Positions 7,439 through 16,231 of a stretch of DNA of 64,000 nucleotides are shown piece after piece. The number at the start of each line of letters is the position of its first letter. Within the stretch, counting starts at the first letter, position 1. The translations under genes and the position numbers were made by a program. Source of the DNA: Bradyrhizobium sp. B124. GTDB taxonomy: Bacteria; Pseudomonadota; Alphaproteobacteria; Rhizobiales; Xanthobacteraceae. The stretch is taken from positions 5,088,001-5,152,000 of the forward strand of contig NZ_CP152413.1 in NCBI RefSeq assembly GCF_038967635.1, given 5' to 3'. A model generated the notes under the pieces. It did no database searches and was not told the origin of the DNA. It saw only the letters and a program-made list of their open reading frames with translations.

Positions 7439-8137
7439 ATGAACCAGAATGGCAATCCTAACGGCAATCCCCCTGGCATCAATCTGCGCCGCGCCGCCTG
7501 CACATTTGTGGGCCTCGGGACTCTCCTGTTTCTAGCGGCCGGCACCATGCGATGGGCCGGCGCCTGGATGTTCCTGCTCGAGATCACGATCGGCGGACTG
7601 ATCACCGAGGCATGGCTCGCAAGACATGATCCGGGGCTGCTGGCGGAGCGCCGCACCGCGCGCGGCCAGGCCGGGTGGGATCGCGTCATCACGACGATCA
7701 TGCCGCTGTTGTGGCTGACATGGCTGCCGCTGATGGCGCTCCACGCGGTGCGCTACCAGACATCGTTCATCCCGCTCTGGCTGCAATGCGCCGGCGCGGT
7801 GATGATCGCCGCGTCGTTCTACATCGTCTACCGGACCTACCGGGAAAACAGCTACGCCGCCCCGGTCGTGAAGATCCAGCGCGAGCGCGGACATGCTGCG
7901 GTGACGACGGGGCCGTACGCCTATGTGCGGCATCCGATCTATGCCAGCGGCCTGTTGACCTATATCGGCACGCCGTTGCTGCTCGGATCCTGGTATGGCC
8001 TTGGCATCGTGCCTGTCATGGCGGCGCTGCTCGGTTTGCGGTCCATGATGGAGGAGCGGATGCTCTCTGCCGAGCTCGACGGTTATGCCGAATATCTCGG
8101 GCGCGTGCGCTACCGCCTGGTTCCGATGGTCTGGTGA
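7439..8137 (+). CDS. ICMT/PEMT-type integral-membrane methyltransferase
   Basis: A 232-residue membrane protein with about five hydrophobic segments. The C-terminal cytosolic motif is typical of isoprenylcysteine carboxyl methyltransferase and phospholipid methyltransferase families: TGPYAYVRHPIYASG (about residues 158-172) followed by EERML (about 204-208). These use S-adenosylmethionine and act on a carboxylate or amine at the membrane. The ATG follows GGAGAGAGAC. It is the last gene of the protease and small-peptide set, 99 nt after the 113-residue ORF. A role methylating a peptide C-terminus freed by the protease would fit the chemistry but is inference. Generic lipid or small-molecule methylation is the alternative. 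Confidence 0.85.
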   Translation: MNQNGNPNGNPPGINLRRAACTFVGLGTLLFLAAGTMRWAGAWMFLLEITIGGLITEAWLARHDPGLLAERRTARGQAGWDRVITTIMPLLWLTWLPLMALHAVRYQTSFIPLWLQCAGAVMIAASFYIVYRTYRENSYAAPVVKIQRERGHAAVTTGPYAYVRHPIYASGLLTYIGTPLLLGSWYGLGIVPVMAALLGLRSMMEERMLSAELDGYAEYLGRVRYRLVPMVW

Positions 8138-8291
8138 GCCGTTCCGTATGGCGGAGTTTGCCGCAAACTGGCGGCTTGCCTGATCGGCGGCAATTCCAAT
8201 AAAGAAGGCTGAACGCGCGTTTCCCTGTCTTCGGCCAAAACGGCCGGACGACCCGAGGCGAAGCCGCCGCTTTGCAACGGGCAGGACATTG

Positions 8292-8924
8292 ATGATCGAG
8301 GCAGTGATCTGGGATTTCGGCGGCGTCTTGACCACCTCGCCGTTCGAGGCCTTCGCGCGCTACGAGACCGAGCGCGGCCTGCCGGTCGACATCATCCGCC
8401 GCACCAACGCCGCCAACCATCTGGAAAACGCCTGGGCCAAGTTCGAGCGCGCCGAGATCGGCATCGACGCGTTCGACGAGCTGTTCGCGACGGAATCGAA
8501 GGCGCTCGGCGCCGAGGTGCGTGGCAAGGACGTGTTGCCGCTGCTGTCCGGCGACCTGCGCCCGGAAATGGTCGAGGCGCTGAAGCGCATCAAGGCGAAA
8601 TTCAAGACCGGCTGCATCACCAACAATCTGCCGTCGAACGCAATCGGCAGCCATAGCGGACGCACGCTCTATGTTGCCGAGGTGATGTCGCTGTTCGACC
8701 ACGTCATCGAGTCCGCGAAGATCGGCCTGCGCAAGCCGAACCCGCGCATCTACCAGATGATGGTGGAGACGCTGCGGGTGAACCCGAAGAACTGCGTCTA
8801 TCTCGATGATCTCGGCGTCAACCTGAAGCCGGCGCGCGAGGTGGGCATGACCACGATCAAGGTCGCGAACGCCGCGCAGGCGATCTCCGAGCTCGAAGCG
8901 GCGACCGGCCTCACGCTGAGGTGA
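8292..8924 (+). CDS. HAD-superfamily hydrolase
   Basis: A 210-residue haloacid dehalogenase-like hydrolase. Motif I is WDFGGVL (Asp near residue 8), motif II is in CITNN (about 116-120), motif III Lys is in GLRKPNPRIY (about 142-151), and motif IV is YLDDLGVNLKPA. In motif I the second acidic residue of DxD is Gly-Gly-Val, as in the HAD subgroup found with ACAD10 and epoxide-hydrolase N-terminal domains. It is probably a cytosolic phosphatase of unknown substrate. A TTG codon lies just before the chosen ATG. It stands alone between the methyltransferase and a small secreted protein. Confidence 0.85.
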   Translation: MIEAVIWDFGGVLTTSPFEAFARYETERGLPVDIIRRTNAANHLENAWAKFERAEIGIDAFDELFATESKALGAEVRGKDVLPLLSGDLRPEMVEALKRIKAKFKTGCITNNLPSNAIGSHSGRTLYVAEVMSLFDHVIESAKIGLRKPNPRIYQMMVETLRVNPKNCVYLDDLGVNLKPAREVGMTTIKVANAAQAISELEAATGLTLR

Positions 8925-9099
8925 AGCGGCCTGGCGGCATATTCACTCCGCATTCAGGCGGCAGTCACTAATTCTCAGCCTCCCCTTGGGTCACGGCGCG
9001 ACCATGAAATCGCATCGTGATCCCATTCCTGGTCTGAGCATGACGTTCCGGAAAAGCCGACGTTCACTTCTCCGGATCATGCCCGCGGAGGCACATCCC

Positions 9100-9423
9100 A
9101 TGAAACACCTCGTCGTCGCCTTGGTCTCGGCTGGTTCGCCGCTGGTCTCGGTCGCAGCGTTCGCGCAATCGACTTCAACCCCCGCACCGGCGGCAGCGCC
9201 GGCGGCGGCTCCCGCGCAAGAGAATACGTCGGCGGCAGCGCCCGTCCCCGGTGCCAAGCGCGCGGCCTGCCAGAGCGCGGCGAAGGCGCTGAAGGGACAG
9301 GACCGGCATGACCAGATGCAGCTCTGCATGGCCCAGGCGCATCTCGACTGCCTGAAGCAGGCGATCGACCAGAAGATCGTCGGCCCACAGCGCAAGGATT
9401 TCGTGAAGAGCTGCGCGGGCTAG
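9100..9423 (+). CDS. Small secreted Ala/Pro-rich protein
   Basis: A 107-residue protein. The ATG at 9100 follows GGAG and opens a clear signal peptide (residues 1-22, ending AAFAQ). An Ala/Pro-rich spacer (about 25-50) leads to a C-terminal part with four Cys (AACQSAAKA, MQLCMAQAHLDCLKQ, KSCAG) that may form two disulfides in the periplasm. No known domain is recognised. It resembles the PsiF-like small periplasmic Cys proteins in layout, but this is only an impression. Confidence 0.7.
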   Translation: MKHLVVALVSAGSPLVSVAAFAQSTSTPAPAAAPAAAPAQENTSAAAPVPGAKRAACQSAAKALKGQDRHDQMQLCMAQAHLDCLKQAIDQKIVGPQRKDFVKSCAG

Positions 9424-9590
9424 AGGCTGCCGCTCCTCCCGTATTGCGCTCGGCGGAAATAACCCCGGAACCATGCGCTAACCCCAGCCTTTAATCCTCA
9501 TGCCGTTGCGGCCAAACGAGCCTTGTGCTTTGCCCGCAACGGGAGCAGAACAGGTCCGAGTTCAAGGCAAATTCGGAGCTGATCCTCGTG

Positions 9591-10535
9591 GCTGACACCA
9601 GGCCCACCGCCTCGATCGAGGCCGTGGAAAGCGGCCTCGCCGCGCAAGGCTATATTGCGAGCCGGCAGATCGCGACTGCGGTCTATCTGTCGCAGCAGAT
9701 CGAGAAGCCGATCCTGGTTGAAGGCCCTGCCGGCGTCGGCAAGACCGAGCTTGCGAAGGCGATCGCCGCCTGGCGCGGCCTGAAGATGATCCGCCTGCAG
9801 TGCTATGAAGGCCTCGACGAAGCCAAGGCTCTGTATGAGTGGAAATATGCCAAGCAGCTGCTCTACACCCAGATCCTGAAGGACAAGCTCGGCGAGGTGC
9901 TCGGCGGCGCGCAGACGCTGGCCGCAGCGCTCGACCAGCTCCACACCTTCGGCGACGTGTTTTTCTCCAAGGAATTCGTCGAGCCGCGGCCACTGTTGCA
10001 GGCGCTGGAGCAGCCGGCCGGCTGCGTGCTGCTGATCGACGAGATCGACAAGTCGGACGCCGAATTCGAATCGCTGCTGCTGGAAATTCTCTCCGACTTC
10101 CAGGTCACGATCCCCGAGCTCGGCACCGTCTCCGCGGTGGCGCCGCCGACCGTGATCCTGACCTCCAACAGCGAACGCGATCTCGGCGATGCCTTGAAGC
10201 GGCGCTGCCTGCATCTGCATATCGGCTTCCCCGAGCAGAAGCTTGAAGAGCGCATCGTCGAGAGCCGGGTGCCCGGCATCTCGCAGACGCTGCGCAAGCA
10301 GATGGTCGGCTTCATCCACGAGATCCGCTCGCTCGACCTGAAGAAGCTGCCCTCGGTCAGCGAGGCGATCGACTGGGCCCGCGTGCTGGTTCTGCTACAA
10401 GCGAGCGAGCTCGACACCGAGATCGTCAAGGACACGCTCAACGTGCTCCTGAAATACGAGGCCGACATCGAGGCCGCGACGCCACAGATTTCGTCCTTCA
10501 TCGCCAAGGCGTCGCGCCAAGGCGTGTTCAGCTAG
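9591..10535 (+). CDS. MoxR-family AAA+ ATPase
   Basis: A 314-residue AAA+ ATPase. The start is the GTG at 9591 (reads M-A-D-T-R-P), with GGAG 9 nt upstream; an upstream GTG at 9525 adds an unconserved extension. Walker A GPAGVGKTE is at about 45-53, Walker B LLIDEID at about 147-153, and the sensor stretch TSNSERDLGDALKRRCL follows. MoxR ATPases act with a von Willebrand A partner as chaperones that insert metal cofactors or mature enzyme complexes. The next gene, 6 nt away, encodes that CoxE-like partner. No obvious client such as a CO-dehydrogenase lies in the window. Confidence 0.93.
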   Translation, partial: ADTRPTASIEAVESGLAAQGYIASRQIATAVYLSQQIEKPILVEGPAGVGKTELAKAIAAWRGLKMIRLQCYEGLDEAKALYEWKYAKQLLYTQILKDKLGEVLGGAQTLAAALDQLHTFGDVFFSKEFVEPRPLLQALEQPAGCVLLIDEIDKSDAEFESLLLEILSDFQVTIPELGTVSAVAPPTVILTSNSERDLGDALKRRCLHLHIGFPEQKLEERIVESRVPGISQTLRKQMVGFIHEIRSLDLKKLPSVSEAIDWARVLVLLQASELDTEIVKDTLNVLLKYEADIEAATPQISSFIAKASRQGVFS

Positions 10536-10541
10536 ACCAAG

Positions 10542-11918
10542 ATGCGCGAGAACCTGCATCGCTTCTTTCGTGCGGCGCGGGGAGCCGGGGTCCGGGTCTC
10601 GCCCGCGGAAAGCATCGATGCGATGCGAGCGGTCGCCCAGGTCGGCTTTGCCGACCGCGACATCCTGCGCGACACGTTCCTGCTGACGCTTGCCAAGACC
10701 CAGGACGAGAAGCGCTCGCTCGGCGAATGCTTTGACCTGTTCTTCAGCCAGCCCGAGCCGCAGCAGGAAAGCGCCGAGCAGAACAAGACCGACGACAACA
10801 GCGAATCCGGCGCCAACCCGTCGGCCGATGAGCATGGCGATGCGGCGGGCGGCGCCGCCAACGAGAATGTCGGGCCGCTGGCGCAGATGCTGCTGTCGCA
10901 GGATCGCGCCGCGATATCGACGGCGATCGCCAATGCCTCCGGCGCCGCCTCGCTGCCCGACATCCGCTACTTCACCCAGCGCGGCATCTTCCAGACCCGC
11001 ATCCTCGATGCGATGGGCATCCAGCGCCTGCGCGACGACATCGACGAGCAGACCACGCGCAATCCGGCGCTCGCCGAGCGGCTGCAGGAAGCGCTCAACG
11101 GCCTGCGCGGCACGGTTCGCGACGCGGTCTCGCAAGCCTTGCTGCTTTACGGGCGCGAAGAGACCGAAAATTTGCGCAACGAGATCCTGCGCAATGCGCC
11201 GCTGGCGCGGATCGAGCCGCGCCAGGTCGAGCAGATGCGCGCGCTGATCCGCCAGATCGCGCGCCGGCTGCGCGAGCGCTATTCCAAGCCGCGCAAGCGT
11301 CAGCGCCGCGGCCATCTCGACGTTCGCCGCACGCTGCGCCGGAACGCGGCCTGGGGCGGCGTGCCGTTCCTCACCGCGTGGAAGCGCAAGCATCGCGACC
11401 GGCCGAAGATCGTCGCGCTGTGCGACGTCTCGGGTTCGGTTGCCCGCGTGTCGGACTTCTTCCTGCTCCTGATCCACAGCCTGCACGAGGTGGTCGACGA
11501 CGTCCGCTCGTTCGCCTTCTCGGGCCACCTGATCGAGGTCAGCGACATCCTGGAATCGAAATCGCCGGAAGAGGCGATGAAGGAGATCATGTCCAAGGTC
11601 GGCTTCGGCTCGTCCGACTATGGCAATTCGTTCGCCGATTTCGAGCACAATTGGATGAGCGCGATCACGCCGCAGACCACGGTGATCGTGCTCGGCGACG
11701 CCCGCAGCAACAATCTCGATCCGCGCGCCGACATCCTGCGTCGCATCGGCGAGCGCTCCAAGCGCCTGGTGTGGCTCAACCCCGAAGGCCGCATGGTCTG
11801 GGGCTTCGGCGATTCCGAGATGCCGCGCTACGCGACCTTCTGCACCGTGGTGCGCCAATGCGCGACCGCCCGGCAGCTCGAGCGCGCCGTCTCCGACATC
11901 GTGGCGACGTATCAGTAG
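10542..11918 (+). CDS. CoxE-like von Willebrand factor A protein
   Basis: A 458-residue VWA-domain protein of the CoxE type. The N-terminal half is helical, with an acidic Gln/Glu/Asn-rich linker (about 67-110). The VWA domain starts near residue 288, and its metal-ion site is in ALCDVSGSV (about 292-300). The family partners with MoxR ATPases in maturation of metal-containing enzymes. The 6-nt gap to the MoxR gene indicates translational coupling and joint function. Confidence 0.92.
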   Translation: MRENLHRFFRAARGAGVRVSPAESIDAMRAVAQVGFADRDILRDTFLLTLAKTQDEKRSLGECFDLFFSQPEPQQESAEQNKTDDNSESGANPSADEHGDAAGGAANENVGPLAQMLLSQDRAAISTAIANASGAASLPDIRYFTQRGIFQTRILDAMGIQRLRDDIDEQTTRNPALAERLQEALNGLRGTVRDAVSQALLLYGREETENLRNEILRNAPLARIEPRQVEQMRALIRQIARRLRERYSKPRKRQRRGHLDVRRTLRRNAAWGGVPFLTAWKRKHRDRPKIVALCDVSGSVARVSDFFLLLIHSLHEVVDDVRSFAFSGHLIEVSDILESKSPEEAMKEIMSKVGFGSSDYGNSFADFEHNWMSAITPQTTVIVLGDARSNNLDPRADILRRIGERSKRLVWLNPEGRMVWGFGDSEMPRYATFCTVVRQCATARQLERAVSDIVATYQ

Positions 11919-11930
11919 ATCGCCAGCGCT

Positions 11931-12036
11931 TTAGAGCGTTTTCGAGCGAAGTGGACACCGGTTCGCGTGAAGAAAAACGCGTCAAAACAGAAATCTAGAG
12001 CTTCGGTCCTGATTCAATCAGAACCGAAGCTCTAGA
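11931..12036. repeat. Dispersed repeat with terminator-like inverted repeat (copy B)
   Basis: A conserved block (GAGCGTTTTCGAGCGAAGTG and following bases) leads into an inverted repeat: TCTAGAGCTTCGGT (11994-12007) against ACCGAAGCTCTAGA (12023-12036). The stem extends to about 21 bp with one mismatch. The stop codon of the leftward membrane-protein gene (12032-12034) lies inside the right arm. It sits between convergent genes and can serve as a terminator for both. A degenerate reverse-orientation copy of the first block is at 14137-14185. Confidence 0.75.
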
Positions 12037-12559
12037 GGCGAAGCGAGTCGCTGTGGAATTGCCATCCGACGAACGCAACCAGCGTCAGCGCGATCGAGGC
12101 AAAGATGCTCACGAGCTTGATCGTCGTGATCGCCTTCAGGATCGAGACGGAACGTGCCGCCGCATGCGGGTCGCCGTGCAGCAACAACCAGGCCAGCAAG
12201 CAATCCTCGATCAGGTCGCTCAGCAGATACACGGCCGGCACGACCAGGCCGAGCCACGCTGCGGTCGGATAGATCTGGTTGAGCCAGTATGATGACGCCG
12301 CGCCCATCGCGCCCGCCAGCGCCAGCATGACGACGAGATCGAGCGGGAACAGAATCGGGAAGACATATTTCATCCGGAGATCGGATTGCACCAGCTCGCC
12401 GAGCTGATCGCCGGTGTAGCTCAGCGTCTTCTCTGGAAAGCGGGCCCGGAATCTATCGGCGAAAACGCGATCGGAGTAGCTGCCGACCCACCAGAACAGT
12501 CCGAACGCACTCACCACCAATCCCGCGAGAATGATCGTCACGAGAGCTTGGTGGCTCAT
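12032..12559 (-). CDS. Hypothetical membrane protein, about four membrane segments
   Basis: A 175-residue protein starting at ATG 12559 (MSHQALVTII). It has hydrophobic segments at about 5-25, 70-92, 98-120 and 145-168. The periplasmic or cytosolic loop (about 28-65) is charged. No domain is recognised. The stop codon is inside a repeat element, so the C-terminus may have been set by insertion of that repeat. The gene is divergent from the DUF2235 hydrolase. Confidence 0.65.
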   Translation of the reverse strand: MSHQALVTIILAGLVVSAFGLFWWVGSYSDRVFADRFRARFPEKTLSYTGDQLGELVQSDLRMKYVFPILFPLDLVVMLALAGAMGAASSYWLNQIYPTAAWLGLVVPAVYLLSDLIEDCLLAWLLLHGDPHAAARSVSILKAITTIKLVSIFASIALTLVAFVGWQFHSDSLRL

Positions 12560-12890
12560 GCCGATCCGTTCCTGTCCAGGCTGCGGAAGCTGCGGAAAGC
12601 AGCGGGCAAGATGATCGCGCGCACCGGCGAAATCCCTGAAGGGGAGAAAATATCGACGCAATATCGCAATGACTGTCGATGAGATTTCCACCTTTTCCAA
12701 AGTGTTGCAATTGAATTCTGCGGATCGCCGTGGAGTGCGCGCGCGCGACCGATGCCGGCCGCAGACTCCAGAACGACAGTCGGCGTTCATGCCGCGTACA
12801 CAGAACCGCCTTCAATTGGAGATTGAATCATCCCCGTGTTCTGCCGTACATAGAGGTCGCGAATTTTCACGGCGGCCGCGGGGGCAACGG
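12560..12890. other. Divergent promoter region
   Basis: About 330 bases between the leftward membrane-protein gene and the rightward DUF2235 gene. Open frames cross it, but none has gene-like composition or a start signal. It should carry both promoters; no clear operator was seen. Confidence 0.4.
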
Positions 12891-14111
12891 ATGCCGAAGG
12901 ATCTTGTGATTTGTTGCGACGGCACCGGCAACGAGATCGGCGCCAATATTTCCAACGTCCTGAAGCTGTTTCGCGTCGCCGACAAGGATGACCGGCAGCG
13001 GATCTACTATCATCCGGGTCTCGGCACGATCGGCCTGCAGAACAGCTGGGGCCGCTTCAAGCAGGAGGTGCGCGGCCTTTTCGGGCTGGCCTTCGGTGCC
13101 GGTCTCGACGAGGACACGCTTGGCGCCTACCAGTTTTTGTGCCGGCTCTGGGAGCCCGGCGACCGGGTCTGGATGTTCGGCTTCAGCCGCGGCGCCTATA
13201 CCGTGCGCACGCTGGCGGCCTTCGTCCATGTGATGGGCCTCCTGCCGGTCGACCAGCTCGATATCGCGGACTACGCGTTCAACACCTACAAGAAAGCCAG
13301 CTCCGACTCCCAGAAATCGGACGGCACGTTCGACGATGCCCCGCTGAAGGAAGCCTGGCACTTCAGCCAGATCGCCGGCGGGCGCAACATCGACATCGAG
13401 TTCGTCGGAGTCTGGGACACCGTCGCCTCGATCATCGTGCCGCGGCAGGACAATTTCCTGTTCGACATCCAGACGCTGCTGTTCACCCGCACCAATTCCA
13501 GTGTCAGGCGATTCCGCCAGGCGATCTCGATCGATGAACGCAGGCGCATGTTCCGCCTCAACCGCTGGATCGAACCGCAGAAGTTCCGCTCCGATCCATT
13601 CAATCCGGCAACGGAGGTGGAGCAGGACATTCGCCAGGTCTGGTTCGCCGGCGTGCACTCCGACGTCGGCGGTGGCTATCCCGAGGACCAGAGCGGGCCG
13701 TCAAAGTTTCCGCTGATCTGGATGCTCGAGCAGGCCAGGTCCGCCGGGCTGCACATGGATCAGGCGCTGATCGATCATCTCGCCTGGGGGATGCCGCTGC
13801 CGCCGCACAAGTACGACTACGTGCCGCCGAGCGCGACGGCTCCGCTGCACAATTCGCTGACCGCCGCCTGGGAAATCCTGGAATGGATTCCGAAGAGCGA
13901 CAAATGGAAGGAATGGCCGGAACGGAAGTCCTTCCTCGGCTTCTATCTGCCGCGCGGCGAGCCGCGGCCTATACCGGAGGGGGCGACCATCCACGCCTCG
14001 GTGCTGGAGCGCATGGACAAGGATCCGGCCTACCGGCCGATCAACCTGCCGAAGACCTACAAGGTCGAGCCAATGACGCCGCCACCGGCGCCGCCCGCTC
14101 CGGCGGCCTGA
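12891..14111 (+). CDS. DUF2235 alpha/beta hydrolase (Tle1-like phospholipase fold)
   Basis: A 406-residue protein. It opens with the DUF2235 signature LVICCDGTGNE and has a GxSxG-type nucleophile elbow GFSRGAYT (Ser99). GVWDTVAS and VHSDVGGGY supply the candidate catalytic Asp and His. The domain is shared with type VI secretion phospholipase effectors (Tle1), but there is no VgrG, PAAR or adaptor gene nearby, so an effector role is not supported. The last 15 residues are Pro/Ala-rich. I chose ATG 12891 because the conserved core begins there. Likely a lipase or esterase of unknown substrate. Confidence 0.85.
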   Translation: MPKDLVICCDGTGNEIGANISNVLKLFRVADKDDRQRIYYHPGLGTIGLQNSWGRFKQEVRGLFGLAFGAGLDEDTLGAYQFLCRLWEPGDRVWMFGFSRGAYTVRTLAAFVHVMGLLPVDQLDIADYAFNTYKKASSDSQKSDGTFDDAPLKEAWHFSQIAGGRNIDIEFVGVWDTVASIIVPRQDNFLFDIQTLLFTRTNSSVRRFRQAISIDERRRMFRLNRWIEPQKFRSDPFNPATEVEQDIRQVWFAGVHSDVGGGYPEDQSGPSKFPLIWMLEQARSAGLHMDQALIDHLAWGMPLPPHKYDYVPPSATAPLHNSLTAAWEILEWIPKSDKWKEWPERKSFLGFYLPRGEPRPIPEGATIHASVLERMDKDPAYRPINLPKTYKVEPMTPPPAPPAPAA

Positions 14112-14136
14112 CAACGTCAGAGTTTCCTATCCTGAG

Positions 14137-14185
14137 GCGCTTTTCTTTACGCGAAGCGGCATCCACTTCGCTCGAAAGCGCTTTG
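14137..14185. repeat. Degenerate reverse copy of the copy-B repeat block (copy C)
   Basis: The reverse complement of this stretch contains CTTTCGAGCGAAGTGGA and TTCGCGTAAAGAAAA, matching the first block of the element at 11931-11990 with several substitutions. The terminator-like inverted repeat of copy B is not present here. The two copies bracket the membrane-protein and DUF2235 genes in opposite orientation. Confidence 0.6.
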
Positions 14186-14355
14186 CGAATCGATCGGTAT
14201 CCTTGATCCGCGTGCGGCTGAGCTCAGCCGACCGTATCGGCGCGCGCGATGGCCGGCTGCCATTGCCTCAATTGAGTTTATCGCAGGACGGTGTATTAAC
14301 ACGTTTCGTTCCGGAATCGTTCGATCCGGGAACCCGAATCGCCCTCTCAGGGATC

Positions 14356-16224
14356 ATGACCGCCCAACCAGCCCTCGATCATGCATCCGCTTCGCCTCGC
14401 GACGCGCGGTCCGTGCTCAGTTCCGTATTCGGCCTGTCGGGCTTCCGCGGTGCGCAGGAGAAGATCGTCCGCCATGTCACCGATGGCGGCAATTGCCTGG
14501 TGCTGATGCCGACCGGCGGCGGCAAGTCGCTGTGCTACCAGCTGCCGTCGCTGCTGCGCGACGGTTGCGGCATCGTGGTGTCGCCCTTGATCGCGCTGAT
14601 GCGTGACCAGGTCGCGGGCCTTTCCGAGGCCGGCGTCAACGCCGCGGTGCTGAACTCGACGCTGTCCTATCAGGAAGCCTCCGAGGTCGAGCGGCGGCTG
14701 CTCGCGGGCGATCTCGACCTGCTCTATGTTGCGCCGGAACGGCTGCTGACGCCACGCTGCCTCAATCTGCTGGGCCAGGCGCAGATCGCGCTGTTTGCGA
14801 TCGACGAGGCGCATTGCGTCTCGCAATGGGGCCATGACTTCCGCCCGGAGTATATCGGCCTGTCCGCACTCGCCGAGCGCTTCCCCAAGGTGCCGCGCAT
14901 CGCGCTGACGGCGACCGCGGACGCGCTGACGCGAAAGGAGATCGCCGAGCGGCTGTCACTCACCGACGCGCCGGAGTTTGTCGCAAGCTTCGACCGCCCC
15001 AACATCCGCTACGAGATCGTCGACAAGCAAAATGCGACCACGCAGCTGAAATCCTTCATCAAGGAGCGGCACGCCGGCGACGCCGGCGTGGTCTATTGCC
15101 TGTCGCGCGCCAAGGTCGAGGACGTCGCGGCGTCGCTGAGCGAGGCCGGCATTCCCGCGCTGCCCTATCACGCCGGGCTCGATGCCAGCGTGCGTGCCCG
15201 GCATCAGGATCGCTTCCTCAATGAGGACGGCATCGTGATCGTCGCCACGATCGCGTTCGGCATGGGCATCGACAAGCCCGACGTGCGCTTCGTCGCGCAT
15301 CTCGATTTGCCGAAGAGCATCGAGGCCTACTACCAGGAGACCGGACGCGCCGGGCGCGACGGCAAGCCGTCGGCCGCGTGGATGGCCTATGGCCTCTCCG
15401 ACATCGTGCAGCAGCGCCGCATGATCGACGAATCGACCGGCTCCGACGCCTTCAAGCGCGTCTCGATCGGCAAGCTCGACGCGCTGGTTGCGCTCGCCGA
15501 GACCGTGCATTGCCGGCGCCAGCGCCTGCTCGGCTATTTCGGCGAGACCCGCACGGACGAAAGCTGCGGCAATTGCGACAACTGCCTGACGCCGCCGCGT
15601 GTCCGCGACGGCAAGGTGCTCGCACAGAAGCTATTGTCCTGCGTCTATCGCACCGGGCAGCGGTTTGGCGCCATGCACCTGATCGACGTGCTGGTCGGGC
15701 GGCTGACCGAACGCGTCAAGCAGTTCAATCACGACCAATTGTCGGTGTTCGGCATCGGCCGCGAGCTCAACGAGAAGCAATGGCGCGCGGTGCTGCGCCA
15801 GCTGGTGGCGATGGGCCATCTGCGCGCCGATAGCGACGCCTTTGGCGCGCTGAAGCTGACCGACAGCGCCCGCGGTGTGCTGAAAGGCGAGACCGCGGTG
15901 ATGCTGCGCGAGCAGCCGGAAGGCGCGCGCAATCGCGCGGTCCGCGGCAAGTCGCGCCGCGGCGAGCTCGCGCCCGCCGCCGACAGCCTCGGCGGGATCG
16001 CCAGCCCCGCGCTGCATGCGGCCCTGCGCGCCTGGCGTTCGGAGGTCGCGCGGCAGCGCGGCGTGCCGGCCTATGTGGTGCTGCACGATTCGACCATCGA
16101 CGGCATCGCCGCGATGCGGCCGGATACGCTGGACGAACTGCGCAACGTCGCCGGGATCGGCGACAAGAAGCTCGAGCATTACGGCGACGAGCTGATCCGG
16201 ATCGTGAAAGGGACGGAAGGCTGA
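14356..16224 (+). CDS. recQ: ATP-dependent DNA helicase RecQ
   Basis: A 622-residue superfamily-2 helicase acting in recombination and repair. Helicase motifs include Walker A PTGGGKSLCYQ (about 51-61) and the DEAH box IDEAHCVSQWGHDFRPEY (about 149). The motif VI region is QETGRAGRDG. The RecQ-C zinc site has Cys residues in SCGNCDNC (about 402-408). A winged helix follows, then an HRDC domain (about 550-620). Length matches the family (about 610). ATG 14356 is chosen over an upstream frame to 14203 because conservation starts soon after it. The gene ends 7 bp from the convergent SWIM gene. Confidence 0.95.
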   Translation: MTAQPALDHASASPRDARSVLSSVFGLSGFRGAQEKIVRHVTDGGNCLVLMPTGGGKSLCYQLPSLLRDGCGIVVSPLIALMRDQVAGLSEAGVNAAVLNSTLSYQEASEVERRLLAGDLDLLYVAPERLLTPRCLNLLGQAQIALFAIDEAHCVSQWGHDFRPEYIGLSALAERFPKVPRIALTATADALTRKEIAERLSLTDAPEFVASFDRPNIRYEIVDKQNATTQLKSFIKERHAGDAGVVYCLSRAKVEDVAASLSEAGIPALPYHAGLDASVRARHQDRFLNEDGIVIVATIAFGMGIDKPDVRFVAHLDLPKSIEAYYQETGRAGRDGKPSAAWMAYGLSDIVQQRRMIDESTGSDAFKRVSIGKLDALVALAETVHCRRQRLLGYFGETRTDESCGNCDNCLTPPRVRDGKVLAQKLLSCVYRTGQRFGAMHLIDVLVGRLTERVKQFNHDQLSVFGIGRELNEKQWRAVLRQLVAMGHLRADSDAFGALKLTDSARGVLKGETAVMLREQPEGARNRAVRGKSRRGELAPAADSLGGIASPALHAALRAWRSEVARQRGVPAYVVLHDSTIDGIAAMRPDTLDELRNVAGIGDKKLEHYGDELIRIVKGTEG

Positions 16225-16231
16225 ACCAACC

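Noticed and set aside
10395..11858. 487-codon antisense open frame over the CoxE-like gene
   Set aside because: Shadow frame; the sense frame has the VWA site and coupling to MoxR.
12891..14111. DUF2235 protein as a type VI secretion effector
   Set aside because: No VgrG, PAAR, adaptor or immunity gene nearby; the domain also occurs in non-secreted hydrolases.
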